From CAWEFA01 sp963851385 (lineage in GTDB: Bacteria > Bacteroidota > Bacteroidia > Bacteroidales > DTGW01), in the NCBI GenBank assembly GCA_963851385.1, contig CAWKPE010000031.1, positions 62,001 through 126,000 of the forward strand: 64,000 nucleotides of DNA, in the 5' to 3' direction. Shown piece after piece: positions 8,745 to 17,640 of the stretch. A program made the translations under genes and the position numbers. The notes below the pieces were generated by a model. The model had not been told where the DNA came from. It saw only the letters and a program-made list of their open reading frames with translations, and searched no databases. Numbering within the stretch: position 1 is the stretch's first letter; the number at the start of each line of letters is the position of its first letter.

Positions 8745-8785
8745 TTAATAATTTTTTATTGCTGATTGATTATTGAAATTTTACC
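8745..8785. repeat. one-sided heptad array between sdhC and sdhA
   Basis: Units in 7-base register: TTAATAA, TTTTTTA, TTGCTGA, TTGATTA, TTGAAAT (TTGnTnA-like). It fills nearly all the spacer between the sdhC stop and the sdhA start. It is of the same kind as the arrays around the S23-like gene 2 kb away but has no ORF and no visible complementary arm. Confidence 0.45.
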
Positions 8786-8786
8786 T

Positions 8787-9449
8787 CTATAAAATATAAA
8801 GTATATACATTGGAATAGTTATAAATCCTGCTGTTATAATTACTGAATATATTAGTCCGATGAATTTGACGATTGGAGTATATTTAGGATGGTTCCATCC
8901 AATAGTTTGAAAAGCACTTTGTAAGGCATGATGTAGATGAAAACCAAGAAATAAAATGAACGCCACATAAATCCATGAATAGTAAGGATTCTTGAACAGA
9001 TTGATTGCCATTGTATAAAAGTCATGCCTGTCTTTTGCACCTTCAGGAATAGCCACAATTCCAATTTTCACAAAATAAAAATTCATAAAATGCAATACAA
9101 GAAAAACAAGCACAATAGCACCGGTATGAATCATGTATTTTGAAAAGAAAGATGTTTGCGAATGATTGACTTTTGCATACCTTATAGGACGTGCAATCCA
9201 ATTCTGAATTTGAATTAAAGTGCCATATAATATATGAAGAATAAAACCAGTAAATAAAACGATTTCCATAACTCTAATAATAATATTGGTTGTCATAAAA
9301 TGGGCGGCAGAACTAAATGTTGCGCCACCATCATTTAACAGTAATAATAAGTTTACAGATAAGTGAACTACCAGAAAAGTACAAAGAAACAAACCGGCCA
9401 GTCCGATTAAAAGTTTTTTACCAATCGAAGAGTTGAGAAATTTGCTCAT
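8787..9449 (-). CDS. sdhC: succinate dehydrogenase / fumarate reductase cytochrome b subunit (b558 type)
   Basis: 220 residues with five hydrophobic helices (about 10-35, 55-80, 105-130, 150-175, 190-218). Histidines suited to bind two b haems lie in four of the helices (LVVHLSVN, FILHILYG, MIHTGAIVLVFLVLHF, LGFHLHHALQS). It anchors SdhAB to the inner membrane and exchanges electrons with the menaquinone pool. It is the first gene of the operon, with a good two-part promoter upstream at 9492-9522. Confidence 0.92.
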   Translation of the reverse strand: MSKFLNSSIGKKLLIGLAGLFLCTFLVVHLSVNLLLLLNDGGATFSSAAHFMTTNIIIRVMEIVLFTGFILHILYGTLIQIQNWIARPIRYAKVNHSQTSFFSKYMIHTGAIVLVFLVLHFMNFYFVKIGIVAIPEGAKDRHDFYTMAINLFKNPYYSWIYVAFILFLGFHLHHALQSAFQTIGWNHPKYTPIVKFIGLIYSVIITAGFITIPMYILYIL

Positions 9450-9491
9450 ATAACAATAAATTAATTTTGTAGACCAATTTAAAAAAGTTTA

Positions 9492-9522
9492 CAAATTTAT
9501 TCTGTTCTGTTGTTTATACAAA
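9492..9522 (-). promoter_or_regulatory. sdhCAB promoter (TTTG-N19-TAAATTTG)
   Basis: On the minus strand, TTTG (9522-9519) is followed after 19 bases by TAAATTTG (9499-9492). This matches both parts of the Bacteroidota housekeeping promoter at the preferred spacing, 43 bases before the sdhC start codon. Confidence 0.7.
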
Positions 9523-9663
9523 GCGATTGATTAATTTAAAACGTTTGCAACCATAAAATATGAAAAATATAAATACTATTGATTTCATATTGAAGGAACA
9601 AGATAGTTATTTTAATAATTGATTAATTTTGACTTTACGGATAAAAATTAATTTCCATAGACA

Positions 9664-10962
9664 ATGAGGCATGAAAGTATAAATAGTTATTTGTTTGAAA
9701 AAAACCGGCAAAAACTAAAAAGAAGATTGCCACTATTATCTGTTGCAGTTCTTGTATCAAACGATGAAATGCCCCGTTCAGGAGACCAATTCTATGCTTA
9801 TCGGCAAAATTCAGATTTATTCTATCTATCGGGAATAGAACAACCAAAAACTATTCTGTGCATTTGTCCAGATTATCCCGACTACCATTATCATGAAATT
9901 TTATTTATTGAAAAGGTTACTGAATATTACCAAACCTGGTACGGGAATAAATTAAGTCATGAACAGGCGACAGAAATTTCCGGGATTAAAAATATTTACT
10001 GGCTTGATGATTTTGAAAAAGTTTTAAACGAATTAATGCAGCATGCCAGGCATGTATTTCTGAGCTTTCATGAAAATGCAAGAACATTTGATGAAGTTCC
10101 ACTTCGTGATGCCAGGTTTACTGAAAAAATTAAAGGATTATTTCCACTTCATCATTACGAGAGATTGGGGCCTTTAATAGCTGAATTAAGACAAATAAAA
10201 GAGCCTGAAGAGATTCAATTAATTGAAAACGCTGGAAAAATTGCAGGAAAAGCATTTCAAAAAATAATTGAAATATTAAAACCTGGAATCAGGGAATATA
10301 ATATTGAAGCAGAAATAATTTCCGGGTTTATAAATAATGGTTCGAGTGGACATGCATTTATGCCAATAGTTGCTTCTGGTAAAAATGCTTGTGTACTGCA
10401 TTATAATGCAAATGATGATATTTGTAAAGATGGAGATCTTGTTCTTGTTGATTTTGGTGCAGAATATGGCAATTATAATTCTGATATCACCCGCACTTTT
10501 CCGGTTAACGGTCGGTTTAATAAACGCCAAAGACAAATTTATGAAGCAGTTCTGCGTATTTATAATAGAGTTGCACCACTTATTATACCTGGAACTACTA
10601 TTGAAAAATTAAATATAGATGCCATTATTTTTTTTGAAGAAGAACTAGTTGGTTTGGGTGTTATCAATAAAAAAGATATTTCAAAACAGGATCCTGAAAA
10701 ACCGGTTTTCAAGAATTATTTTATGCATGGGATGTCTCACTTTTTGGGAATTGATGTGCATGATGTGGGCAATAAAACTGATGTATTAATGCCTGGAATG
10801 GTCGTAACTTGTGAGCCGGGTATTTACATTCATGAAGAAGGTATTGGAGTGAGACTTGAAAACGATTTTCTCCTGACCTCTAAAGGTAATTTAAACCTGA
10901 CCTCTCATATACCGATTGAACCCGATGCAATTGAAGATTTAATGGCAAAAGTGAGCAAATGA
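9664..10962 (+). CDS. pepP: Xaa-Pro aminopeptidase (M24 metallopeptidase)
   Basis: 432 residues. Residues 1-170 form the AMP_N-type domain (RSGDQFYAYRQNSDLFYLSG) and residues 180-430 the pita-bread catalytic domain. All five metal ligands can be seen: Asp in LVDFGAEYG and in NSDITRTF, His in HGMSHFLGIDVHD, Glu in TCEPGIYIHEEGIG and Glu in VRLENDFL. It removes N-terminal residues that precede proline, in the cytoplasm. A TAATTTTG element at 9624-9631 fits the -7 consensus but has no -33 partner. The gene is monocistronic, followed by repeats and tRNA-Ser. Confidence 0.93.
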   Translation: MRHESINSYLFEKNRQKLKRRLPLLSVAVLVSNDEMPRSGDQFYAYRQNSDLFYLSGIEQPKTILCICPDYPDYHYHEILFIEKVTEYYQTWYGNKLSHEQATEISGIKNIYWLDDFEKVLNELMQHARHVFLSFHENARTFDEVPLRDARFTEKIKGLFPLHHYERLGPLIAELRQIKEPEEIQLIENAGKIAGKAFQKIIEILKPGIREYNIEAEIISGFINNGSSGHAFMPIVASGKNACVLHYNANDDICKDGDLVLVDFGAEYGNYNSDITRTFPVNGRFNKRQRQIYEAVLRIYNRVAPLIIPGTTIEKLNIDAIIFFEEELVGLGVINKKDISKQDPEKPVFKNYFMHGMSHFLGIDVHDVGNKTDVLMPGMVVTCEPGIYIHEEGIGVRLENDFLLTSKGNLNLTSHIPIEPDAIEDLMAKVSK

Positions 10963-11030
10963 TTTATTTTGCACAGTAATTTGGGATGTCAATATCGAGT
11001 TCATTTATTTTGATAATTTTACTATAATTT

Positions 11031-11132
11031 AAAATTGATTATTGTCTATTGATGAATGACAATTGATTGAAAAGTTAAATCGCTTAAAAATTATTTATTA
11101 TTAATCAATAGATTATCATAAATAATCAATTA
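11031..11132. repeat. solo inverted heptad element upstream of tRNA-Ser
   Basis: Left arm, in 7-base register from 11031: AAAATTG, ATTATTG, TCTATTG, ATGAATG, ACAATTG (unit nnnATTG). Right arm from 11105: TCAATAG, ATTATCA, TAAATAA, TCAATTA (unit TCAATnA). The arms are complementary and nested (AATTGATTATT with AATAATCAATT, TCTATTGAT with ATCAATAGA). The roughly 30 bases between them contain no ORF. It resembles the arrays around the S23-like genes without their cargo. Confidence 0.55.
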
Positions 11133-11135
11133 TTT

Positions 11136-11226
11136 GGAGAGATGCCGGAGTGGTCGATCGGGGCAGTCTCGAAAACTGTTGACCCGCATAGCGGGTCCGG
11201 GGGTTCGAATCCCCCTCTCTCCGCCA
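11136..11226 (+). tRNA. tRNA-Ser (anticodon CGA)
   Basis: The seven-base acceptor stem GGAGAGA pairs with TCTCTCC, followed by G and an encoded CCA. The anticodon stem GCAGT/ACTGT holds the loop CTCGAAA, giving anticodon CGA (reads UCG). The long variable arm (GACCCGCATAGCGGGTC) and the T arm GGGGGTTCGAATCCCCC are typical of class II serine tRNAs. A spurious reading frame on the opposite strand encodes the well-known GGFEPP peptide artefact and is not a gene. Confidence 0.97.
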
Positions 11227-11262
11227 GTTGAATTAAAGCTGGAATTATGCTGGCTTTTTTTT
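11223..11262 (+). terminator. possible terminator after tRNA-Ser
   Basis: GCCAG at 11223-11227 can pair with CTGGC at 11250-11254, directly followed by eight T (11255-11262). The stem would use the tRNA 3' end and has a long loop. A shorter alternative uses CCAG/CTGG at 11224-11242. Weak on its own, but the T-run is well placed. Confidence 0.35.
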
Positions 11263-11448
11263 GAACACGTTTGTCTAAAGTCGAACATTTAAATGAATTG
11301 GAAGAGTATCTGCTTGTGTGCATTAGATAGTTTCCATCTCGCTTAAAATAACATATACTTTTTTACGTACAATTTTTTGTTATTTATGGCTGATTGCAAG
11401 TCTACCAATATTTGCAATCGAATTGTTGGATGTTGTCATCAAGTAATC
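11263..11448. other. gene-free spacer, nothing recognised
   Basis: Between the T-run after tRNA-Ser and the terminator of the sigma/TPR pair. No ORF with coding character, structured RNA or repeat was recognised. Confidence 0.5.
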
Positions 11449-11479
11449 CAAAATAAAAACTGCCTCTTTCGAAGGCAGT
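11449..11479 (-). terminator. Rho-independent terminator of the sigma/TPR pair
   Basis: ACTGCCT (11459-11465) and AGGCAGT (11473-11479) form a 7-bp stem with a 7-base loop. On the minus strand it is followed by a TTTTTATTTT tail, 52 bases past the TPR stop codon. Confidence 0.75.
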
Positions 11480-11530
11480 ATAAAGTAAAAATAAGTATCG
11501 TAATTTCTGTGAAAAATCAAATCCAGAATT

Positions 11531-12292
11531 CTATTTATTGAATTTTTTCAAAATTTCTTTAGCTTTAATTCCATAATACCTGTCGTTTAATACCAACCAT
11601 TCTAAATGTTGTTTAGCTAATTCAGGATTATCAAGTTTTAATAAAGTAAGAGCCGTATACCATTTTGCTTGAGAAAAATAAGGATTAGTTTCATTTGCTA
11701 AAACTTTGCCAAATGATGTGATTGCTGTTTTATAATCATTAATCTCAATACATGATACGCCTTTATAAAAATAAGCCATAAGTAACGATTTGTCTGCTTC
11801 AATTACTTTATTGAAAAGCGCTATAGCCTTCTCATAATCTTTATTTTCGTAAGCATAGAAAGCAGAATACAAATTATTAACTGTTACTTGATCCGATCGA
11901 GTAATAAATTCATTCTGGTATGGTTTATAATATTGAGCGAACAGGCTTTGATAATTTGATTCAGATGTTCCTGAGATCATTCGCAAAATTCCAAGTACTC
12001 CAATTATTAGTACTAGTATAGCTGCTATTGCATAAGCAAACCTGCGATAAGATATTTGTCGAATCTTAGGTTTGTAAGTTTCGCGACCTTCTTCTACAAA
12101 TTTAGAATGAACTTTTTGCAGAGTTTTTCTAAAAAAATCAGTTTCTTGATCTTTTAAACATTGGTCTATTTCGAACTCTATAATAGCATATTGTCCCAGA
12201 TTCAGGCTATCATGGCCACTTTTGTCCATCTTGCCAATATCAAGACGATCTTCACCATCTTCGTAATTGATTGAAATCCTCCTCTTTTTCAT
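11531..12292 (-). CDS. membrane-anchored TPR protein paired with an ECF sigma factor
   Basis: 253 residues from the first ATG, which lies inside the sigma gene (41-base overlap). The next in-frame ATG (M22, at 12229) begins just after the sigma stop and gives 232 residues, so the start is ambiguous. Layout: an acidic cytoplasmic segment of about 90 residues, one transmembrane helix (roughly 89-108, YAIAAILVLIIGVLGIL), then a periplasmic region with TPR-like helices (about 140-250, for example YENKDYEKAIALFNKVI and NDYKTAITSFGKVL). This is the topology of an anti-sigma or sensor partner, and its position directly after the sigma gene supports that. The function itself is inferred from context only. 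Confidence 0.7.
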   Translation of the reverse strand: MKKRRISINYEDGEDRLDIGKMDKSGHDSLNLGQYAIIEFEIDQCLKDQETDFFRKTLQKVHSKFVEEGRETYKPKIRQISYRRFAYAIAAILVLIIGVLGILRMISGTSESNYQSLFAQYYKPYQNEFITRSDQVTVNNLYSAFYAYENKDYEKAIALFNKVIEADKSLLMAYFYKGVSCIEINDYKTAITSFGKVLANETNPYFSQAKWYTALTLLKLDNPELAKQHLEWLVLNDRYYGIKAKEILKKFNK

Positions 12293-12854
12293 TTTTCAAT
12301 TCTTTAAATTGGGGATCATTTATTATACTTGTTATAAGGCTATTTTTGCATCTTAAACGTCTGTTTTTAGCATGCTGTTCACTGCTATAATTCATAATAC
12401 GAGTTACTTCTGAAATTGTATGACCGTCAATGAACATTCTAATAATTTTCTGACAATCTTTACTTAATTTTTCAAAATGCTTCCAAACTAACTTGTGTTT
12501 CTCGTTTTTTATTAAATTTATTATTACATCATCTTCATCCTGCAAATTCTCACAATTATCAATACTACATGTTTTTTGCATTCTTCTTTTCAATTCATTC
12601 TGCCAAATTTTCTTTGCTACAGCATATAAATAAGTACCAAATGACACATATAAATTTAATGTCCCTTCTTTTATCTTCCGATATATTACCATTATTGCTT
12701 CCTGAAATATATCGTCGGCATCCTCATCATTACCGTTATTGGTCCTAACCAATTGCTTAATTATCCTGTAATTTTCTTCGTATATATAATATATAACCTT
12801 TTCATTGTGTTCAAAGATTCCCTGGATGATTTCTTCTCCGCTATACTTTTTCAT
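12252..12854 (-). CDS. ECF-type RNA polymerase sigma factor
   Basis: 200 residues. The sigma-2 region is near residues 15-85, with the polymerase-binding block DADDIFQEAIMVIYRKI, and the sigma-4 region near 115-175 (FEKLSKDCQKIIRMFIDGHTISEVTRIMNYSS, a helix-turn-helix). It shows the DIFQEA motif of extracytoplasmic-function sigma factors of Bacteroidota. It would redirect RNA polymerase to a small regulon under control of the overlapping TPR membrane protein. No TAnnTTTG element was found upstream, so it may transcribe itself from a different promoter type. Confidence 0.88.
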   Translation of the reverse strand: MKKYSGEEIIQGIFEHNEKVIYYIYEENYRIIKQLVRTNNGNDEDADDIFQEAIMVIYRKIKEGTLNLYVSFGTYLYAVAKKIWQNELKRRMQKTCSIDNCENLQDEDDVIINLIKNEKHKLVWKHFEKLSKDCQKIIRMFIDGHTISEVTRIMNYSSEQHAKNRRLRCKNSLITSIINDPQFKELKNEKEEDFNQLRRW

Positions 12855-13237
12855 CCTATTTCTAGCATTAATTGTAATTTATTCAAAAAAGTAACCCTTT
12901 GAAACTGAAAAAAATAATGATTAATATCATGAATTAAAGTTCTTTATTTTATATAAAGCACTATATAGCTGTAATTCAATTCATAACACTTTATATTGAT
13001 TAAATTTTTTTCAAGCATATTTCAAAGTTTTTAGATAAATAAAATGAATTTTTTATTTCTAACATTAGCAAAGCTATCGATTTAAAGAGATTAATAAAAA
13101 AAATTAAAATTACATTCGTCAAAAAGAACTTGTATTTGAATAAAAGATATCCAATTAATTTGATTTCTTAATAATTAATATTATTGAATGTAAAAAATAA
13201 ATCTTATCATTTATCAATGACAATAAAAAAAAGAACC
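12855..13237. other. 383-bp AT-rich spacer between sigma gene and gcvP
   Basis: No coding frame or RNA gene recognised. Small palindromes are visible (TTTATATAAA near 12947, an imperfect ATGATTAATATCAT near 12917) that could belong to the unknown sigma promoter. No standard Bacteroidota promoter match for the sigma gene was seen. Confidence 0.4.
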
Positions 13238-16120
13238 TCAATCTTTAATTGATTTCCTGTATGACTCAATTGGCTCACAAGAACAAACCAGGTTTCTATC
13301 TCCAAAAGCATCATCAATTCTACTAACTGAAGGCCAAAATTTATTATCACGAATATATTTAAACGGGAAAACAGCTTTTTCTCTGGTATATGAGTGTGTC
13401 CAATTTTCTTTCGTTATTTCATCTACCGTGTGTGGAGCATTTTTTAGAACATTATCTTGCTTATCTGAATTTCCATCTGCAATTTCCATAATTTCTTTAT
13501 GTATATTAATAAGCACAGATATAAATTTATTTAACTCCTGAAGAGATTCACTTTCGGTTGGTTCAATCATTAATGTTCCGTGTACTGGAAAAGATACAGT
13601 TGGAGCATGATAACCATAGTCCATTAATCGCTTTGCAATATCTATTTCAGTAATTTCTGCAATTTGCTTAAATGGACGACAATCAGCAATCATCTCATGT
13701 GCAACAGTTCTATTTTTACCAGTATAAACTATTTTAAACTTTTCATCCAGACAGGCGGCAATGTAGTTAGCATTTAGAATCGCAAATTTTGTGGCATCTG
13801 TTAATCCTTTACTTCCAAGCATTTTAATATATCCGTAAGAAATTATTGTTATCAACGCACTACCCCAAGGAGCTGCAGAAACAGCTGTTATACCATTTCT
13901 GCCGCCAACTTGAGCCATAGGATGCGTTGGAAGAAATTCGACCAAATGTTCTTCCACACATATTGGACCCATGCCTGGACCACCACCTCCATGAGGTATA
14001 GCAAAAGTTTTATGCAAATTTAAATGACAAACATCGGCTCCAATAATATGTGGATTAGTAAGCCCAACCTGGGCATTCATATTAGCACCATCTAGGTATA
14101 CTTGTCCTCCGAAAGAATGAATGATATTAACCATTGTTTTCACTTCATCTTCAAATACTCCATGTGTAGAGGGATAGGTAAGCATAAGACAAGATAATTC
14201 GTTTTTATGTCGTTCAGCTTTAGTTTTTAAATCATCCATTGAAATATTTCCTTTAGAATCACATTCAATTACCACGACTTTAAATCCAGCCATTACGGCA
14301 CTTGCTGGATTAGTTCCATGTGCTGATGCCGGAATTAAAACAACATCGCGAAAATCCTCACTTTTACTTTGATGATATTTTTTTATAACCATTAGTCCGG
14401 CATATTCTCCTGCTGCTCCTGAATTTGGTTGATAGGATATTCCATTAAAGCCAGTAATTTCACAAAGCCACTTACCCAAATCGTGCAAAATCTGATGATA
14501 TCCTTCCACTTGATCAAGGGGCACAAATGGATGAATAGAATTAAATTCAGGCCAACTGAGAGGTATCATCTCAGATGCTGAGTTTAATTTCATTGTGCAT
14601 GAACCTAAAGTTATCATTGAATGTGTAAGCGAAATATCTTTTCGTTCTAGCAATTTAATGTAACGCATCATTTCTGTCTCAGTTCGATAGATTTTGAAAA
14701 CATCCTGATGCATAAATTTGGAATGACGTTTAAACTTGTTGTTGAACCATATCTTTTCACTTAATTTTTCAATTTTTGAATATCTTTTGAAAACACTAAT
14801 TGCAAATAATTCCTGAAGATTATTTAAATCTTCAATAGTAGTAGTTTCATCAATACTAATACTAATAGTACTATTGTCAAAATAATTTAAATTAATTTGC
14901 TTTTCTTGGGCTAAATCTTTAAGTTCATTTAACATTAGATCTTTTGGCAGTTTTATTTTTAAAGTGTCGAAAAAATTATAAGTTTCAATGGTATAACCTA
15001 ATGATGACAATTTTTCAGCCAACGTACCTGCAGAACGGTGAATATGCTGTGCTATGCGCAAAAGGCCTTCATTTCCATGATAAACAGCATACATACCTGC
15101 CATTATTGCCAGCAGAGCTTGTGAAGTACATATATTTGAAGTAGCACGTTCACGTTTGATGTGTTGTTCTCTCGTTTGCAAAGCCATACGTAAAGCCGGC
15201 TTACCTGATACGTCGTGAGTGACACCAATAATTCTTCCGGGAATAGCTCGTTTGAAACTTTCTTTTGTAGCAAAATACGCTGCATGAGGTCCGCCATATC
15301 CCATAGGTACTCCAAATCGTTGAGAAGAACCTACAACTACATCTGCGCCCCACTCGGCTGGTGGGGTAAGAAGTACTAAGCTCATAATATCAGCTGCAAC
15401 TACAACTAAAATATCTTTTTTGTGTGCTTCAATTACAAATTCTTTATAATCTTCAATAGTGCCATCACTCGCGGGATATTGAACCAAAACACCAAAAATA
15501 TTGTTTGACAACTTAAAATTCCTGTAATCTCCAACTTCCAGTTGAATTCCGAGCGGAGCTGAACGGGTCCTTAATACGTCTATAGTTTGAGCATAGGTAT
15601 TTTGATCAACAAAAAAAATATTTCGTCCTTGATTTATTGCATCTGATGAACGTATATTGAACAGCATTATCATTGCTTCAGCTGCAGCCGTGGCTTCATC
15701 GAGCAGAGAGGCATTTGCAATTTGCATTCCGGTCAATTCCATTACCATTGTTTGATAATTTAACAATGCTTCAAGTCTTCCTTGTGAAATCTCTGCCTGA
15801 TAAGGTGTATAAGAAGTATACCAAGAAGGATTCTCAAAAATACCTCTTAAAATAACTGCTGGTGTAATTGTGTCAAAGTATCCTTGTCCGATATATGTTT
15901 TAAAAACCTTGTTTTTCCGGGCGATTTCCCGAATATGTAACAAATATTCTGTTTCGCTAATCCCTTCAGGAATATTTAAAGATTTCTTAAGTCTGATAGA
16001 ATCAGGTATTGTTTTATCTATCAATTCATCTAAACTACTTACTCCTAATTTTGAGAGCATATATTTCAAATCCTCTTCACCAGGTCCTATGTGCCGTTTG
16101 ATAAAATTATCGAATGCCAT
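13238..16120 (-). CDS. gcvP: glycine dehydrogenase (decarboxylating), P protein of the glycine cleavage system
   Basis: 960 residues, the full-length single-chain form in which both halves are fused. The pyridoxal-phosphate lysine lies near residue 700 in LNLHKTFAIPHGGGGPG. Other family blocks are RREQHIKRERATSNICT-like text in the first half (TREQHIKRERATSNICTSQA) and TLGSCTMKLN at the start of the second half. It decarboxylates glycine and passes the aminomethyl group to lipoylated H protein. No gcvH or gcvT is nearby. The ATG at 16120 gives the expected IKRHIGP N-terminus. A T-rich heptad-like stretch precedes the start codon. Confidence 0.97.
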   Translation of the reverse strand: MAFDNFIKRHIGPGEEDLKYMLSKLGVSSLDELIDKTIPDSIRLKKSLNIPEGISETEYLLHIREIARKNKVFKTYIGQGYFDTITPAVILRGIFENPSWYTSYTPYQAEISQGRLEALLNYQTMVMELTGMQIANASLLDEATAAAEAMIMLFNIRSSDAINQGRNIFFVDQNTYAQTIDVLRTRSAPLGIQLEVGDYRNFKLSNNIFGVLVQYPASDGTIEDYKEFVIEAHKKDILVVVAADIMSLVLLTPPAEWGADVVVGSSQRFGVPMGYGGPHAAYFATKESFKRAIPGRIIGVTHDVSGKPALRMALQTREQHIKRERATSNICTSQALLAIMAGMYAVYHGNEGLLRIAQHIHRSAGTLAEKLSSLGYTIETYNFFDTLKIKLPKDLMLNELKDLAQEKQINLNYFDNSTISISIDETTTIEDLNNLQELFAISVFKRYSKIEKLSEKIWFNNKFKRHSKFMHQDVFKIYRTETEMMRYIKLLERKDISLTHSMITLGSCTMKLNSASEMIPLSWPEFNSIHPFVPLDQVEGYHQILHDLGKWLCEITGFNGISYQPNSGAAGEYAGLMVIKKYHQSKSEDFRDVVLIPASAHGTNPASAVMAGFKVVVIECDSKGNISMDDLKTKAERHKNELSCLMLTYPSTHGVFEDEVKTMVNIIHSFGGQVYLDGANMNAQVGLTNPHIIGADVCHLNLHKTFAIPHGGGGPGMGPICVEEHLVEFLPTHPMAQVGGRNGITAVSAAPWGSALITIISYGYIKMLGSKGLTDATKFAILNANYIAACLDEKFKIVYTGKNRTVAHEMIADCRPFKQIAEITEIDIAKRLMDYGYHAPTVSFPVHGTLMIEPTESESLQELNKFISVLINIHKEIMEIADGNSDKQDNVLKNAPHTVDEITKENWTHSYTREKAVFPFKYIRDNKFWPSVSRIDDAFGDRNLVCSCEPIESYRKSIKD

Positions 16121-16237
16121 TATTTTAGATTTTTATTATTTGTAACTATGAAACATTATAACTTTGTAAATTCTCGATAAACATGATGTTTTTTTTTTGC
16201 AGATTTTATATGAATTCAATATTCTCATAATGATTTT

Positions 16238-16876
16238 TTAAATAAGATAAGGATTTGTAGCTTTTTCTTCTCCAATATTTGAAGATGGTCCGTGACCGGG
16301 AAATATTTGAAAGTCATCATTAAATTTAAGAATTTTATTCATTATGCTTTGCTTTAATATATTGAAATTACCTCCTGGCAGATCTGTGCGTCCGATGCTT
16401 CCTTTGAAAAGTACATCACCTGTAATAATGAATTTGTCTGATTTGCTTACAAATGCTATACTTCCCTTTGAATGACCAGGAACGTGCATAACTTCAAGTT
16501 GTGAGTGGCCAAATTTAATAATATCATTTTCATCAAGATAATTAACTACTTTTGGTAATGGTTCTATATTAAGGCCAAAAATTATTCCTTGATTAACAGC
16601 ATCATCTACCAAGTACAATTCTTCTTTATGAAATTCGGGTTTTAAATTATAATATTTTGAAATATTTGGAATACCTAAGACATGGTCTATATGTCCATGG
16701 GTATTTATGAGTCTTACAGGCTTTAATTTATTAGACGAGATAAAAGTAAAAAACTGCTTAAATTCCTCTTCAAAATAACAACCAGCATCAATAATAATGC
16801 ACTCTCCTGAATCATCCGACAGAAGATATGTATTTTCCTGAAATGGGTTGAAAACAAATGTTTTTAATTCAATCAT
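16238..16876 (-). CDS. metallo-beta-lactamase-fold hydrolase (glyoxalase II-like)
   Basis: 212 residues. Zinc ligands: HGHIDH in NTHGHIDHVLG (near residue 60), H in VPGHSKGS (near 134), D in ITGDVLFKGSIGR (near 153) and H in FPGHGPSS (near 195). The IGRTDLPGG text is typical of the YcbL/hydroxyacylglutathione-hydrolase-like subgroup. Most such proteins hydrolyse thioesters, but the substrate here is not known. The start codon is three bases after the true (frameshift-corrected) stop of pcm, so the two are one transcription unit. Confidence 0.9.
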   Translation of the reverse strand: MIELKTFVFNPFQENTYLLSDDSGECIIIDAGCYFEEEFKQFFTFISSNKLKPVRLINTHGHIDHVLGIPNISKYYNLKPEFHKEELYLVDDAVNQGIIFGLNIEPLPKVVNYLDENDIIKFGHSQLEVMHVPGHSKGSIAFVSKSDKFIITGDVLFKGSIGRTDLPGGNFNILKQSIMNKILKFNDDFQIFPGHGPSSNIGEEKATNPYLI

Positions 16877-16878
16877 AA

Positions 16879-17524
16879 TTACTCCGTCCCATTTAAAAGT
16901 GGTACAAAAATAAAATTACCATGTCCGGTTTTATTATAAGTATCTTCTTCAGTTCTTTCAACCACTGTCATCACTTGAGTTGCACGATTTCCAAGTGGTA
17001 TAACCATACGTCCGCCAATCTTTAAGTTGCTTTAATAGTTTGTCTGGAATTTCTGGTGCTGCAGCCGTAATTAGTATTTTGTCAAATGGGCTATATGTAG
17101 GAAGGCCTAAAATGCCATCACCAAAAAAGAAATTGGCATTATAGCCTATTTTAGGAAGAGTGTCTTGCGCTTTAAGAAATAATTCTCTTTGCCTTTCAAT
17201 TGTATAGACGCGAGCGCCAAGTTCAATCAAAATTGCTGTTTGATAACCACTTCCTGTTCCAATTTCCAGGACTTTTTCATTCGGATTTATTTGAAGTAAA
17301 AAAGTTTGAATTGCAACAGTATAAGGCTGTGAAATAGTTTGTCCTGCAGCAATTGGGAATGCCTGATCTTTATATGAGAAATTGATGAATCCACTATCCA
17401 TGAAAATATGTCTTGGCACTTTTCCGATTGCAGCTAATACCTTTTCATCATTAACACCTTTATTCCTGATTTCTTCAACGAGCTTCCTGCGTAAACCTTT
17501 GTGCCGATAAGAGTCTTCCATCAA
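16879..17524 (-). CDS. pcm: protein-L-isoaspartate O-methyltransferase, with a single-base frameshift
   Basis: Uses S-adenosylmethionine to methylate damaged isoaspartyl residues for repair. The first 166 residues are normal, with the family blocks FINFSYKDQAFPIAAGQTIS and VLEIGTGSGYQTAIL (SAM motif I). Near 17025 the frame shifts by one base in a TTT run. The other frame continues with KIGGRMVIPLGNRATQVM, exactly the expected C-terminal strand, to a TAA at 16881-16879. Removing one base would give 214 residues, the usual length. Without that correction the protein ends at 16958 with a nonsense tail. Probably a sequence error. A -7 element (TACCTTTG) lies at 17541-17548. Confidence 0.88.
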
Positions 17525-17540
17525 ATTTCAAACTTTTTTG

Positions 17541-17548
17541 CAAAGGTA
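17541..17548 (-). promoter_or_regulatory. -7 element upstream of pcm
   Basis: TACCTTTG on the minus strand, 17 bases before the pcm ATG. It is divergent from the TATGTTTG element at 17615-17622 of the opposite gene. No clear -33 box. Confidence 0.45.
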
Positions 17549-17614
17549 ACTTTATCAACAGAAATAGTTAATAAGTTGATTTGAAAAAATCCTATTAGAG
17601 CGTTCAAATTAAAT

Positions 17615-17622
17615 TATGTTTG
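17615..17622 (+). promoter_or_regulatory. -7 element upstream of the oxidoreductase-like gene
   Basis: TATGTTTG fits TAnnTTTG. It overlaps a TTG at 17620 that would otherwise be a possible start codon, which argues that translation begins at the ATG at 17641 instead. Confidence 0.5.
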
Positions 17623-17640
17623 TGTAAAGTCAAACTTAAT

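Noticed and set aside
11126..11323. Minus-strand frame over tRNA-Ser encoding a GGFEPPDPLCGS-like peptide
   Set aside because: A well-known artefact: the antisense of class II tRNA-Ser is often annotated as a protein. The tRNA structure is complete.
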